NCBI GenBank assembly: GCA_038145405.1 | Contig: JAYQPQ010000050.1 | Coordinates: forward strand, 1 to 13,276 | DNA length: 13,276 bases | Origin: JAYQPQ01 sp038145405 | GTDB taxonomy: Bacteria; Pseudomonadota; Gammaproteobacteria; Pseudomonadales; GM7GCV1 | Direction: 5' to 3' | The notes under the pieces: generated by a model | Seen by the model: the letters and a program-made list of their open reading frames with translations, nothing else | What the model was told of the DNA's origin: nothing | The model's database searches: none | Position numbers and translations under genes: made by a program | Part shown: piece after piece, positions 5,394 to 12,890 of the stretch | How positions within the stretch are numbered: the first letter of the stretch is position 1 | Layout of the letters: each line of letters begins with the position of its first letter

Positions 5394-5831
5394 ATGCGCC
5401 CCATGCACCCCTTGCACGACTCCCTGCCAATGCTTACCCAGAGGGTGCTGGCGAGCATCCTCCCGCCCTTTCGTGCGCTGTTTACGGCGCATGGCATCAC
5501 CGAGCAGCAGTGGCGCATTGCGCGCATTCTTTGGGAAACCCAGCCGCTGTCCCAGAACGAGATCGCGCGGCAAAGCCTGATCCCCAAGCAAAGCCTGGTG
5601 GGTATTATTGATCGCATGGAAAGCATGGGCTTGTTGGAGCGAGGCCAATCGCTCGCCGACCGCCGCAAAAGTGAAATCCGCTTGACCCCGAAAGCGATGG
5701 AGATAAAAGCCAGGATTTCTTCTCAGGTCGACGCCATCAATGATCGCATTCACCGGCGACTCACTCCGCAGCAATGGAAAGAGCTGAGGGCCATGCTGAA
5801 TCGCATTGCCGAAACAGCTGACGCCGACTAA
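5394..5831 (+). CDS. MarR-family transcriptional regulator, HpaR-like
   Basis: A 145-residue winged-helix regulator. N-terminal dimerisation helices cover about 5-35. GITEQQWRIARILWE (34-48) is the segment shared with HpaR, the homoprotocatechuate operon repressor. The helix-turn-helix covers about 52-80 (LSQNEIARQSLIPKQSLVGI, then IDRMESMGLLERG), the wing is LADRRKSEIRLT (88-98), including the conserved Asp-Arg-Arg, and the C-terminal helices run from 100 to 145. Ligands of this family are often aromatic acids, but no catabolic genes are nearby, so the effector and targets are unknown. A second ATG three codons in (5403) is an alternative start. The only plausible targets in the window are its own promoter and the divergent DUF4159 gene. 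Confidence 0.88.
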   Translation: MRPMHPLHDSLPMLTQRVLASILPPFRALFTAHGITEQQWRIARILWETQPLSQNEIARQSLIPKQSLVGIIDRMESMGLLERGQSLADRRKSEIRLTPKAMEIKARISSQVDAINDRIHRRLTPQQWKELRAMLNRIAETADAD

Positions 5832-5844
5832 GGGCGGGATTCGA

Positions 5845-6444
5845 TTACTGGTAGTAGGCGTTGCTGGTGTCGCTGTGATCGGTCACGTCGCGCACGCCCT
5901 GCAGTTCCGGTAGTCGTTCCAACAGGGTCTTTTCCACGCCGTCGCGCAGCGTCACATTCAGCATGCTGCAGCCCTGACAACCTCCGCCGAAACGCAACAC
6001 GGCCTTGCGCTCTGGCGAGATTTCCACCAGCGATACCTGACCACCATGGGCGGCTAGACCGGGATTGATCTCATTCCACAGCACGTAGTTGACCTTGTCC
6101 TCTAGCGGGCTGTCGTCCGAAACTTTGGGAACGCGGGAATTAGGCGCACGTATGGTCAGCTGGCCCCCCATTTTGTCGGTGGCGAAGTCGACCTTGGCTT
6201 CTTCGAGAAACTTGGCACTGCGCTTTTCGAAATACATGCGAAAAGCGTCAAAATCCATGCGCAGGTCGTCTTCCTGCTGTTCGCCCGGACGGCAATAAGA
6301 GAGACAGGTTTCGGCTTCGGGCGTGCCCGGATTGAGCACAAACATGCGCACGGCAATGCCTTCGGCATCCTGCTTTTTCAGCAGACCTGCCAAATATTCC
6401 TGGGCGGAGGGGGTTACATCGACATTTAACATAGGATTCGGCAT
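5845..6444 (-). CDS. nfuA: Fe-S biogenesis protein NfuA
   Basis: A 199-residue two-domain iron-sulfur carrier that receives [4Fe-4S] clusters and hands them to apo-enzymes, especially under oxidative stress or iron limitation. Residues about 8-98 form the degenerate A-type carrier domain (VRMFVLNPGTPEAETCLSYC, then FATDKMGGQLTIRAPN). Residues about 112-190 form the Nfu domain with LWNEINPGLAAHGGQVSLVE and the cluster-binding GGGCQGCSM, Cys156 and Cys159. The end, LPELQGVRDVTDHSD, matches E. coli NfuA closely. The stop is 13 bp from the convergent MarR stop, with no obvious terminator between. The ATG at 6432 (MLNV) is an alternative start; neither start has a strong Shine-Dalgarno sequence. 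An IscR type 1-like site overlaps the promoter and the upstream ATG. Confidence 0.96.
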   Translation of the reverse strand: MPNPMLNVDVTPSAQEYLAGLLKKQDAEGIAVRMFVLNPGTPEAETCLSYCRPGEQQEDDLRMDFDAFRMYFEKRSAKFLEEAKVDFATDKMGGQLTIRAPNSRVPKVSDDSPLEDKVNYVLWNEINPGLAAHGGQVSLVEISPERKAVLRFGGGCQGCSMLNVTLRDGVEKTLLERLPELQGVRDVTDHSDTSNAYYQ

Positions 6445-6467
6445 ACCTGACTAAAATACTCAGGTAT
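6443..6467. promoter_or_regulatory. IscR type 1 binding site at the nfuA promoter
   Basis: A 25-bp element with arms ATACCTGA and TCAGGTAT (perfect 8-bp inverted complements) around a 9-bp AT-rich spacer (GTATTTTAG on the minus strand). Compared with the E. coli type 1 consensus (arms ATASYYGACT and AGTCRRSTAT around RWWWY) I count 24 of 25 matching positions. Type 1 sites bind cluster-loaded IscR, and E. coli nfuA is known to carry one. It overlaps the proposed -10 and start site, which fits repression when Fe-S clusters are plentiful. Confidence 0.82.
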
Positions 6468-6494
6468 TTTACCCAAGGCCGTATTGCTCCACAA
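6466..6494 (-). promoter_or_regulatory. probable nfuA promoter
   Basis: Minus-strand TTGTGG (6489-6494), 17-bp spacer, TAAAAT (6466-6471). The -10 matches five of six positions and the -35 three of six; weak -35 elements are usual at regulated promoters. The predicted start near 6459 lies inside the IscR site and gives a leader of about 15 bases to the ATG at 6444. Confidence 0.5.
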
Positions 6495-6507
6495 CCAGGC
6501 CAATTTG

Positions 6508-7027
6508 CTATTCGGTAACTTCTTCGGCCCGCAGGGGGCGAATCAATTCTTGATTTCCCGGCTCATTCTCCAGAACTCTCGAATTCATATCAAACGTCTG
6601 TAGCGGCACGGAAAAAGCCCGACTGTCCCGCTCGCCCTGGTGCTCCACCTCGACAAAGATGGGCAATTAATGGCGTCCAGCCACGTAGACTAAAATTGGA
6701 AGTTCGAATTGCACCGCCTCGCCGAACCGCAAACTAATGGCCCTCGTCGTCCGTGGCACCCAGGGCGAGCCGGTTGCCAATGGCGTCGAGCAGTTCGACC
6801 TGCACACGTCGCGCCGGCAAGGGTGTGCGGGTGGCGTAGTCCAGTCCCTCCCCGCCCTGATCGAAGTAAACGCGCTCATAGGTTACCTTGCCGCTCAGGG
6901 TCAGATTGGTTGGCGCTTGCTAGACCCTAGGTTCGGAGAATACGTTACCGCCAGCATTACCACCGCCACATCCCATCAGCAGCGCCGCCCAAAATGCCAA
7001 CCCAACTGCAGCCTTCAAATCCGGCAT
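6508..7027 (-). pseudogene. degraded lipoprotein gene with stop codons and a frameshift
   Basis: Read on the minus strand from ATG at 7027: MPDLKAAVGLAFWAALLMGC with a lipobox (LLMGC, lipidated Cys20) followed by a Gly/Asn-rich linker, then TAG (6920-6922). The same frame resumes with QAPTNLTLSGKVTYERVYFD and GLDYATRTPLPARRVQVELL, DAIGNRLALGATDDEGH, then TAG (6734-6736). From there the sense reading moves to another frame: SLRFGEAVQFELPILVYV, AGRH, TAA (6667-6669), LPIFVEVEHQGERDSRAFSV, ending ...PLRAEEVTE and TAG (6508-6510). TDDEGH followed by SLRF looks like an interrupted D-x-x-G-x-Y-S motif of carboxypeptidase-regulatory-like beta-sandwich domains, as if two bases were lost. I recognise the style of secreted proteins with V-T-Y-D/E-R-V-x-F and L-P-A-R repeats but not a named function. 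Three stops and one frameshift argue for a dead gene. Confidence 0.75.
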
Positions 7028-7090
7028 CCATGACGCACCCATTGACTGCCATACTAGCATCGCCGGGCGACTTTCCTATTGCGCACTTTC

Positions 7091-7099
7091 TGTTAGAAT
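7091..7099 (+). promoter_or_regulatory. probable extended -10 promoter of metH
   Basis: TGTTAGAAT is a TG-N-TAGAAT extended -10 (five of six in the hexamer). No good -35 is present at 16-17 bp, which extended -10 promoters tolerate. A start near 7106 leaves about 29 bases of leader, too short for a riboswitch; no MetJ-type AGACGTCT box is visible. Confidence 0.5.
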
Positions 7100-7134
7100 T
7101 TCGGCCCAATATCTATATTAAGATTTTTTGATAT

Positions 7135-10100
7135 ATGAAAAATCGCACGGCAGAACTGCGTTCATTGCTCCAGTCGCGCATCCTCTTTCTGGATGGCGCC
7201 ATGGGCACCATGATCCAGCGCTACAAGTTGCAGGAGGCGGATTTTCGCGCCGAGCGTTTTGCCGCCCATCCCTCAGACCTCAAGGGCAACAACGACCTGC
7301 TGTCGCTGACGCGACCCGATGTGGTGAGCGAAATTCACGCCGCCTATTTCGAGGCTGGCGCCGACATTATCGAAACCAATACCTTTGCATCGACGGCCGT
7401 AGCGCAGGCCGACTACGGCCTGGAATCCATCGTCGCCGAACTGAACCGGGAAAGCGCGCGCATCGCCAGGCAGGTTGCCGACCGCTATAGCAGCGCCGAC
7501 AAACCGCGCTTTGTCGCTGGCGTTCTGGGGCCAACCAACCGCACCGCCTCTATATCCCCCGATGTCAATGATCCTGGCGCCCGTGCCATCAGCTTTGACC
7601 GACTGGTAACGGATTATGAGGAAGCGGCGCGAGGGCTGATCGAAGGCGGCGCCGACATTCTGCTCATCGAAACCGTATTCGACACGCTGAACGCCAAAGC
7701 CGCCGTTTTCGCTTGCGAGAATCTCTTCGAAGAGTTCGGGGAATCCCTGCCACTGATGATCTCGGGAACCATCACCGATGCCAGCGGCCGCACCCTGACT
7801 GGCCAAACTACCGAGGCCTTCTGGAACAGCCTGCGCCACGCTCGTCCCCTCTTGATCGGGCTGAACTGCGCCCTAGGCGCAGAGCAGCTGCGTCCCTATG
7901 TGGAAGAACTGAGCCGAGTGGCCGAGACCTTTGTTTCTGCCCACCCCAACGCCGGGCTGCCCAATGAATTCGGGGAATACGACCAGTCGGCGCGCGAGAT
8001 GGCCGCCATCGTCAAAGAATTTGCCGAATCCGGCTTTATCAATGTGATCGGCGGCTGTTGTGGATCGACACCGGAACATATCGCTGCCGTAGTGAAAGCG
8101 ATCGAGGGCATTCCACCCCGCCAGCTGCCGACTGCCATACCGGCCTGTCGCCTAGCTGGCCAGGAAGCGTTCAACATCGGCCGGGATTCGCTCTTCGTGA
8201 ATATCGGCGAGCGTTGTAATGTCACTGGCTCGGCTCGCTTCAAGCGCCTGATTCTCGACGAGCAGTACGAGCCGGCTGTAGCCGTGGCCCGCGACCAGGT
8301 CGAAAACGGCGCCCAGGTAATCGACATCAACCTGGATGAGGCCATGCTCGACGCGCTGAAGGCGATGCCGCGCTTTATCAACCTGATTCTGGCGGAACCC
8401 GACGTTGCCCGCGTGCCCTTTATGGTCGATTCCTCCAAGTGGGAGGTGATTGAAGCCGGGCTCAAGTGCATTCAGGGCAAGGCCATCATCAATTCCATCA
8501 GTCTGAAGGAAGGCGAGGAGAAATTTCTTGCCCAGGCTCGCCTGTGCCAACGCTATGGCGCCGCCATCGTAGTCATGGCGTTCGATGAGCAGGGCCAGGC
8601 CGACAATCTGGAACGCCGCAAGACGGTTTGTCAGCGCGCCTATAACCTGCTGCGCGAGAAGCTGGACTTTGATCCTTACGACATCATCTTCGATCCCAAC
8701 GTGTTCGCTGTGGCGACGGGCATTGAAGAGCACAACAATTACGGTGTGGACTTTATTGAAGCCTGCCGCTGGATTCGAGCCAATCTGCCCGGCGTCAGCA
8801 TCTCTGGCGGTATCTCCAACGTCAGCTTCTCCTTTCGCGGCAACGATCCTGTACGCGAGGCCATCCACTCGGTGTTCCTGCTGCACGCCATTCGCGCCGG
8901 ACTCAACATGGGCATCGTCAATGCCGGACAGCTGGCGGTGTACGACGAACTGCCCGCCGAACTGCGCGAGCGGGTTGAGGACGTCATCCTCAATCGGCGC
9001 AACGACGCCACCGAGCGCCTGCTGGACGTTGCGGAGCAATATCGCGGCGATGGCCAGGGCAGCGAACGCAAGGAAGATCTGGGCTGGCGCGAACTGCCCG
9101 TGCGCAAGCGGCTAGAGCACGCCCTGATCAAGGGTATCGATGCCTACATTATCGAAGACACGGAAGAGGCACGCACTCAGGTAGTGGCGCCCCTGGAGGT
9201 CATCGAAGGCCCGCTCATGGATGGCATGAACGTGGTCGGCGACCTCTTTGGCGCCGGCAAGATGTTCCTGCCCCAGGTGGTCAAATCGGCGCGCGTAATG
9301 AAAAAGGCGGTGAACTATCTCGAGCCCTATATCGAGGCGCAAAAGCAGGTCGGCGATACCAACGGCCGCATCTTGCTGGCGACCGTCAAAGGCGATGTGC
9401 ACGATATTGGCAAGAATATTGTGGGCGTCGTGCTGCAGTGCAACAACTACGAAGTCATTGATCTGGGCGTCATGGTACCCACCGAGCGAATTCTGGAAGA
9501 GGCACGCAAGCAGAAGTGCGACATCATCGGACTGAGCGGTCTGATCACGCCCTCCCTTGAGGAGATGGTGCATATCGCCCGCGAAATGGAGCGCCTGAAG
9601 ATCAACAAGCCCCTGCTGATCGGCGGTGCAACTACCTCCAAGGCACATACCGCCGTGAAGATTTCTCCTGAACTGAAGCTGAATCAAGTGGTTTACGTGC
9701 CCGATGCATCGCGCGCTGTGGGTACCGCCTCCAAGCTACTTAGCAAAACGGCGCGGGATCCCTTTGTCGCGGAGATTGTCGCCGAGTACGAACAGGTGCG
9801 CGAACGCGTCGCCAACCGCCGTAAGGTGCCATTATTGCCCTACGCCGAAGCGATAGCCCGCAAGCCCCAGCTGGATTGGGACGGCTTCGAAGCGGTCAAA
9901 CCCCGCCAGCTGGGCGTGCAGGTGCTGGACAACTACCCCTTGGAGGCCTTGCTCGACACCATCGACTGGACGCCCTTCTTCATGACCTGGGAACTGGCCG
10001 GCAAATATCCGCGCATTTTGCGGGACGACACCATTGGCGAAACCGCCCGACAGCTCTTTGCCGATGCCCAGGCCATGCTGTCCGAACTGGTACAAAACAA

Positions 10101-10800
10101 AAAATTGCAGGCCCGCGCTGTAATCGGCTTCTGGCCGGCCAATCAGGTGCGCGACGACGATATCGAGCTCTACCAGGATGGTCGGGTTCTCACGACCCTT
10201 CACCACATTCGCCAGCAGCAGCAACGCAATGCCGACAAGGAGTTCCAGAGTCTGGCCGATTTCGTGGCGCCGAAATCCTCCGGCAAACCGGATTATCTGG
10301 GTGGCTTTGTGGTGTCCATTCATGGCGCCGATGCACTGGCGCAGGCGTTTGAGCAGGCGCACGACGATTACAACGCGATCCTGGTCAAGGCATTGGCCGA
10401 CCGCCTGGCGGAATCGTTCGCCGAACATTTACACCAACGGGTGCGACGCGATTTCTGGGGGCACCAGCCGCAGGAGCAATTGAGCAACGAGGATCTGATT
10501 GCCGAGCGCTATCAGGGCATACGTCCGGCCCCCGGCTACCCGGCCTGTCCGGACCACACTGAAAAAGCCACCCTGTTCCGTCTGTTGGACGCCGAACGCA
10601 ATAGCGGTGCTGCGCTGACCGACAACTTTGCGATGACCCCGGCTTCATCGGTCAGTGGCTGGTATTTTGCCCATCCGCAAAGCCGCTACTTCGGCACTGG
10701 CAAGATCGGTCGCGACCAGTTGATTAGCCTGGCCGAACGCAAAGGTTTGAAGGAGAACGAACTGGAGCGCTGGCTGTTGCCGGTATTGGACGACCGCTAG
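7135..10800 (+). CDS. metH: cobalamin-dependent methionine synthase MetH
   Basis: A full-length 1221-residue enzyme (E. coli: 1227) that transfers the methyl group of 5-methyltetrahydrofolate to homocysteine through methylcobalamin, in the cytosol. The homocysteine module (about 1-330) has GAMGTMIQ and the zinc ligands Cys245 (GLNCALG) and Cys308/Cys309 (GGCCGS). The pterin module (about 350-640) has FVNIGERCNVTGSARFKRLI, DINLDEAMLD, MVDSSKWEV and GGISNVSFSFRGN. The cobalamin cap and Rossmann domain (about 650-890) has GDVHDIGKN at 753-761, with His756 as lower axial ligand, and GLSGLITPSLEEM. The reactivation domain (about 900-1221) has the AdoMet-binding RPAPGYPACPDH at 1130-1141 and YFAHPQSRYFGTGKIGRDQ. 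All catalytic ligands are present. The Shine-Dalgarno sequence is weak (TTAAGA, about 10 bases upstream). It is transcribed alone and converges on the pilin gene with 13 bp between stops; no terminator is obvious there. Confidence 0.98.
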   Translation: MKNRTAELRSLLQSRILFLDGAMGTMIQRYKLQEADFRAERFAAHPSDLKGNNDLLSLTRPDVVSEIHAAYFEAGADIIETNTFASTAVAQADYGLESIVAELNRESARIARQVADRYSSADKPRFVAGVLGPTNRTASISPDVNDPGARAISFDRLVTDYEEAARGLIEGGADILLIETVFDTLNAKAAVFACENLFEEFGESLPLMISGTITDASGRTLTGQTTEAFWNSLRHARPLLIGLNCALGAEQLRPYVEELSRVAETFVSAHPNAGLPNEFGEYDQSAREMAAIVKEFAESGFINVIGGCCGSTPEHIAAVVKAIEGIPPRQLPTAIPACRLAGQEAFNIGRDSLFVNIGERCNVTGSARFKRLILDEQYEPAVAVARDQVENGAQVIDINLDEAMLDALKAMPRFINLILAEPDVARVPFMVDSSKWEVIEAGLKCIQGKAIINSISLKEGEEKFLAQARLCQRYGAAIVVMAFDEQGQADNLERRKTVCQRAYNLLREKLDFDPYDIIFDPNVFAVATGIEEHNNYGVDFIEACRWIRANLPGVSISGGISNVSFSFRGNDPVREAIHSVFLLHAIRAGLNMGIVNAGQLAVYDELPAELRERVEDVILNRRNDATERLLDVAEQYRGDGQGSERKEDLGWRELPVRKRLEHALIKGIDAYIIEDTEEARTQVVAPLEVIEGPLMDGMNVVGDLFGAGKMFLPQVVKSARVMKKAVNYLEPYIEAQKQVGDTNGRILLATVKGDVHDIGKNIVGVVLQCNNYEVIDLGVMVPTERILEEARKQKCDIIGLSGLITPSLEEMVHIAREMERLKINKPLLIGGATTSKAHTAVKISPELKLNQVVYVPDASRAVGTASKLLSKTARDPFVAEIVAEYEQVRERVANRRKVPLLPYAEAIARKPQLDWDGFEAVKPRQLGVQVLDNYPLEALLDTIDWTPFFMTWELAGKYPRILRDDTIGETARQLFADAQAMLSELVQNKKLQARAVIGFWPANQVRDDDIELYQDGRVLTTLHHIRQQQQRNADKEFQSLADFVAPKSSGKPDYLGGFVVSIHGADALAQAFEQAHDDYNAILVKALADRLAESFAEHLHQRVRRDFWGHQPQEQLSNEDLIAERYQGIRPAPGYPACPDHTEKATLFRLLDAERNSGAALTDNFAMTPASSVSGWYFAHPQSRYFGTGKIGRDQLISLAERKGLKENELERWLLPVLDDR

Positions 10801-10813
10801 GGAACCTCTGGAC

Positions 10814-11236
10814 TCAGGAGCGGCAGTCTTCCGGAAGAATGGCCTTGTTCACTACAGTGGAAGTAAAGGTCCAAGCAGTAATCTGAGAGTCGACAAACGT
10901 GGGCGTCATGCTGATGGTTTGCCCGTTGAGATCGCCATTGATATTGGCAAACTCGACGCTGACCACACCATTGGTCACTGTTGGGTTCTTCCTATAGTCG
11001 GCCAGGTAACCCGTGTCCACATCGACATCTGCGGCGTCGACAGGCAACGCCTGATATTGCCGGGCATACACACTTACTCGCGTGCGCAGGGCGTAGAGCT
11101 CAACGACAGCTGAGGCCGTCTTGGACTTGGCGACGTAGAACATATACTGCGGAGTCGCTGCCGCCGCAATGATGCCGACAATGGCGATAACGACCATCAG
11201 CTCGATCAGCGTAAACCCGCGCTGCTGCGACTTCAT
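10814..11236 (-). CDS. type IV pilin-like protein (PilA/PilE type)
   Basis: A 140-residue prepilin with a type III signal: MKSQQRG|FTLIELMVVIAIVGIIAAAA. Cleavage by prepilin peptidase would fall after Gly7, leaving N-methyl-Phe8 and the conserved Glu12 (Glu5 of the mature protein). The mature N-terminal helix continues through TPQYMFYVAKSKTASAVVEL, the layout of classical type IVa pilins. The C-terminal part ends in AWTFTSTVVNKAILPEDCRS. In typical pilins this stretch reads W-x-C...LP-x-x-C and forms the D-region disulfide; here the first cysteine is Phe124, leaving Cys138 unpaired. An AGAG Shine-Dalgarno sequence sits 7-8 bases before the ATG. No other pilus genes are in the window, so it may be an orphan pilin, minor pilin or pseudopilin. 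No sigma54 -24/-12 promoter was found upstream. Confidence 0.88.
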   Translation of the reverse strand: MKSQQRGFTLIELMVVIAIVGIIAAAATPQYMFYVAKSKTASAVVELYALRTRVSVYARQYQALPVDAADVDVDTGYLADYRKNPTVTNGVVSVEFANINGDLNGQTISMTPTFVDSQITAWTFTSTVVNKAILPEDCRS

Positions 11237-11438
11237 GACAAAACTCTTATAGCTTCGAACCCCAACTTAAGCAGATAAGCGGATAAAAGGGTTAAAAATC
11301 AAGCATTTTTGCATCCCGCCACGTGGCCCACGCAGGGATTTGTGTCGGATGATTCACACTTTTTCTGCCGCCGGACATTTATTGGGGAACGGGCAGGAAG
11401 CAGAATTGGGCATGGCCTGGCGCTTTGGAAGGAGGATA
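11237..11438. other. gene-free region between the divergent pilin and macrodomain genes
   Basis: Contains the upstream DNA of both divergent genes, with an AT-rich block at 11285-11310. A TTCACA hexamer occurs near 11352-11357 on the plus strand but has no convincing -10 partner. No strong inverted repeat or RNA gene is visible. Confidence 0.4.
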
Positions 11439-11531
11439 ATGAGCTTGACTCGACGCCTTGATCTGCCTAGTGATATGCGCTTGCTGCCCACAACTCTGCC
11501 GACTGCCAGCCCCTTTAATGGAGGCGGTTGA
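11439..11531 (+). CDS. possible 30-residue leader ORF ahead of the macrodomain gene
   Basis: ATG at 11439 follows a strong AAGGAGG (11429-11435), though with only three bases between. The frame encodes MSLTRRLDLPSDMRLLPTTL followed by PTASPFNGGG and ends in TGA at 11529-11531, five bases before the macrodomain ATG and across its likely ribosome-binding site GGAGG (11520-11524). The position suggests translational coupling rather than a functional peptide. There is no homology I can recognise, and a longer in-frame start (ATG 11412) also exists. The frame may be chance. Confidence 0.3.
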   Translation: MSLTRRLDLPSDMRLLPTTLPTASPFNGGG

Positions 11532-11536
11532 CCGCC

Positions 11537-12040
11537 ATGGAAATCAGCGCTTGCCTGGCCGATATCACCACCCTGGATGTCGACGCCATCGTGACCGCAG
11601 CCAACAACAGCTTGTTGGGCGGTGGTGGGGTTGACGGCGCCATCCATCGGGCCGCGGGACCCGAATTGCTGGCGGCTTACCGCGAATTGCAGGGCTGCGC
11701 CACCGGCTCTGCGAAAATCACGCCGGGCTTTCGGCTGCCAGCACGCTGGGTAATCCACTGCGTCGGGCCGGTCTGGACCGGCGGCCAGGCCGGCGAAGCG
11801 GCACTGCTAGCTTCTTGCTATCGCCATGCTCTGCTTCTTGCCGAGCAATACCAGTGTCGCAGCATTGCCTTCCCCGGCATCAGCACGGGCGTTTACGGTT
11901 TCCCCAAAGACCAGGCGGCCGATATTGTCCTGCGGACGCTGGGCGAATATGCCCAGGATCACAACAGCAGCCTGCAGATCATCCTGTGCTGTTTTTCGCG
12001 CGAAGATCTGCAACGCTATCAGCGGCGCCTAAGCCACTAA
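11537..12040 (+). CDS. ymdB: MacroD-type macrodomain protein (ADP-ribosyl / O-acetyl-ADP-ribose hydrolase)
   Basis: A 167-residue single macrodomain. The family binds ADP-ribose and removes it from acidic residues or deacetylates O-acetyl-ADP-ribose; E. coli YmdB also modulates RNase III. Motifs: ADITTLDVDAIV (8-19), AANNSLLGGGGVDGAIHRAAG (21-41) with Asn23 and Asp33 matching catalytic Asn25 and Asp35 of YmdB, VIHCVGPVW, and the phosphate-binding IAFPGISTGVYGFP. The usual N-A-A-N reads T-A-A-N (Thr20), and G-D-I reads A-D-I. ATG 11537 is preferred because it gives the family's standard start; GGAGG lies 12 bases upstream, a little far, and an in-frame TTG at 11528 is an alternative. No sirtuin or ADP-ribosyltransferase partner is adjacent. 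Confidence 0.93.
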   Translation: MEISACLADITTLDVDAIVTAANNSLLGGGGVDGAIHRAAGPELLAAYRELQGCATGSAKITPGFRLPARWVIHCVGPVWTGGQAGEAALLASCYRHALLLAEQYQCRSIAFPGISTGVYGFPKDQAADIVLRTLGEYAQDHNSSLQIILCCFSREDLQRYQRRLSH

Positions 12041-12161
12041 ACACCTGGGAAAGCCGGCCTTTTTGTGAGCCAGCCTGCAGAAAGCGGGGTGGTTGGTTGC
12101 GCAAAACGTGCACAGGTCACAAACAAAATTGTTCTCGCCTGTTGCGCTTGCGCCGCGTTCC

Positions 12162-12167
12162 TATTAT
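12162..12167 (+). promoter_or_regulatory. possible -10 element for the secreted protein gene
   Basis: TATTAT about 50 bases before the ATG at 12220. There is no clear -35 at standard spacing. A weak hairpin with T5 near 12050-12064 could separate this gene from the macrodomain gene. Confidence 0.25.
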
Positions 12168-12219
12168 TCGCTCCAACGGGCCACCGCTCATTTACGAACG
12201 GATTGAAAGGAACACGACT

Positions 12220-12780
12220 ATGAAGATGCAACGAATCGCTCTGACCACCGCCCTCAGCGCCAGCCTGCTGGCCACTGCCGGCGCCCAGGCCGCGTCCCTC
12301 AATGTGGATGTCGCCATCGACCTGCCCAACGCCATGATCCTCTATGCGCCCGGCCAGATCGACCTCACCGTCACCTCAGCGGCTGCCCTGAGCTACCTCA
12401 ACAACGGCGGTACCGCCTACAGTTCCGGCGACACCGCCAGCCTGACCGACCCCAGCGCCCTCAACCCGGCCCTGTCGGTCTCCAGCACCAACACCGTCAA
12501 TGCCGGCATCGCTGCCGGTGCCGGCGAAGTCGGGGCCAACCAGACCGATACTACGCTGGACTTCTCGGTGAGCAATGCTTTCGGCGTGCGCGCCATCGGC
12601 TACTCCAGCCTGAGCGCCACCGTGACCTGTACCGCCAACTGTGCCGACATGACCAGCGTCGGTACCGACTTTGCCGGCTCGGTCTCCCCGACCCTACAAA
12701 CCGGTTCCATCGACTTCACCTATGACGTCACCGGCGGCGATGTCACCGCCACCTTCCAGATCTCCGTCACCGGAACCTGA
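12220..12780 (+). CDS. secreted protein of unknown function, beta-rich, Ser/Thr/Ala-rich
   Basis: A 186-residue protein. MKMQRIALTTALSASLLATA plus GAQAA is a clear Sec signal peptide, cleaved near residue 24-25. The mature part begins SLNVDVAIDLPNAMILYAPG and is poor in charged residues and very rich in Ala, Ser, Thr, Gly and Asn; the valine/threonine alternation predicts a beta-sandwich. Only two cysteines occur, close together (TVTCTANCAD), probably a disulfide in the periplasm or outside the cell. AAAGGA about nine bases before the ATG is a good ribosome-binding site. The LPNAMILY segment followed by IDLTV is reminiscent of small fimbrial-subunit-like or surface proteins, but I cannot name a family and no chaperone or usher gene is adjacent. 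It has an AUG start and a normal stop, and looks intact. Confidence 0.8.
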   Translation: MKMQRIALTTALSASLLATAGAQAASLNVDVAIDLPNAMILYAPGQIDLTVTSAAALSYLNNGGTAYSSGDTASLTDPSALNPALSVSSTNTVNAGIAAGAGEVGANQTDTTLDFSVSNAFGVRAIGYSSLSATVTCTANCADMTSVGTDFAGSVSPTLQTGSIDFTYDVTGGDVTATFQISVTGT

Positions 12781-12890
12781 TACCCAACTCCCTCCTGTAG
12801 TATCATTGGCCCTTCCTTATGGCGGGGTCTCTCTTTGAGCTCCTCAGGCACCAAAGCCAGCAGCCCAGCAGATCATTGAGGACTATCCGC

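Noticed and set aside
6443..6467. IscR type 2 site at nfuA
   Set aside because: The CC-to-GG distance is two bases too long for type 2, while the type 1 pattern fits at 24 of 25 positions.
8152..9039. Long antisense frames (190-295 codons) inside metH
   Set aside because: They are shadows of a high-GC, strongly conserved coding sequence.
11237..11340. Possible sigma54 -24/-12 promoter for the pilin gene
   Set aside because: GG and GC dinucleotides do occur, but not with the required ten-base spacing.
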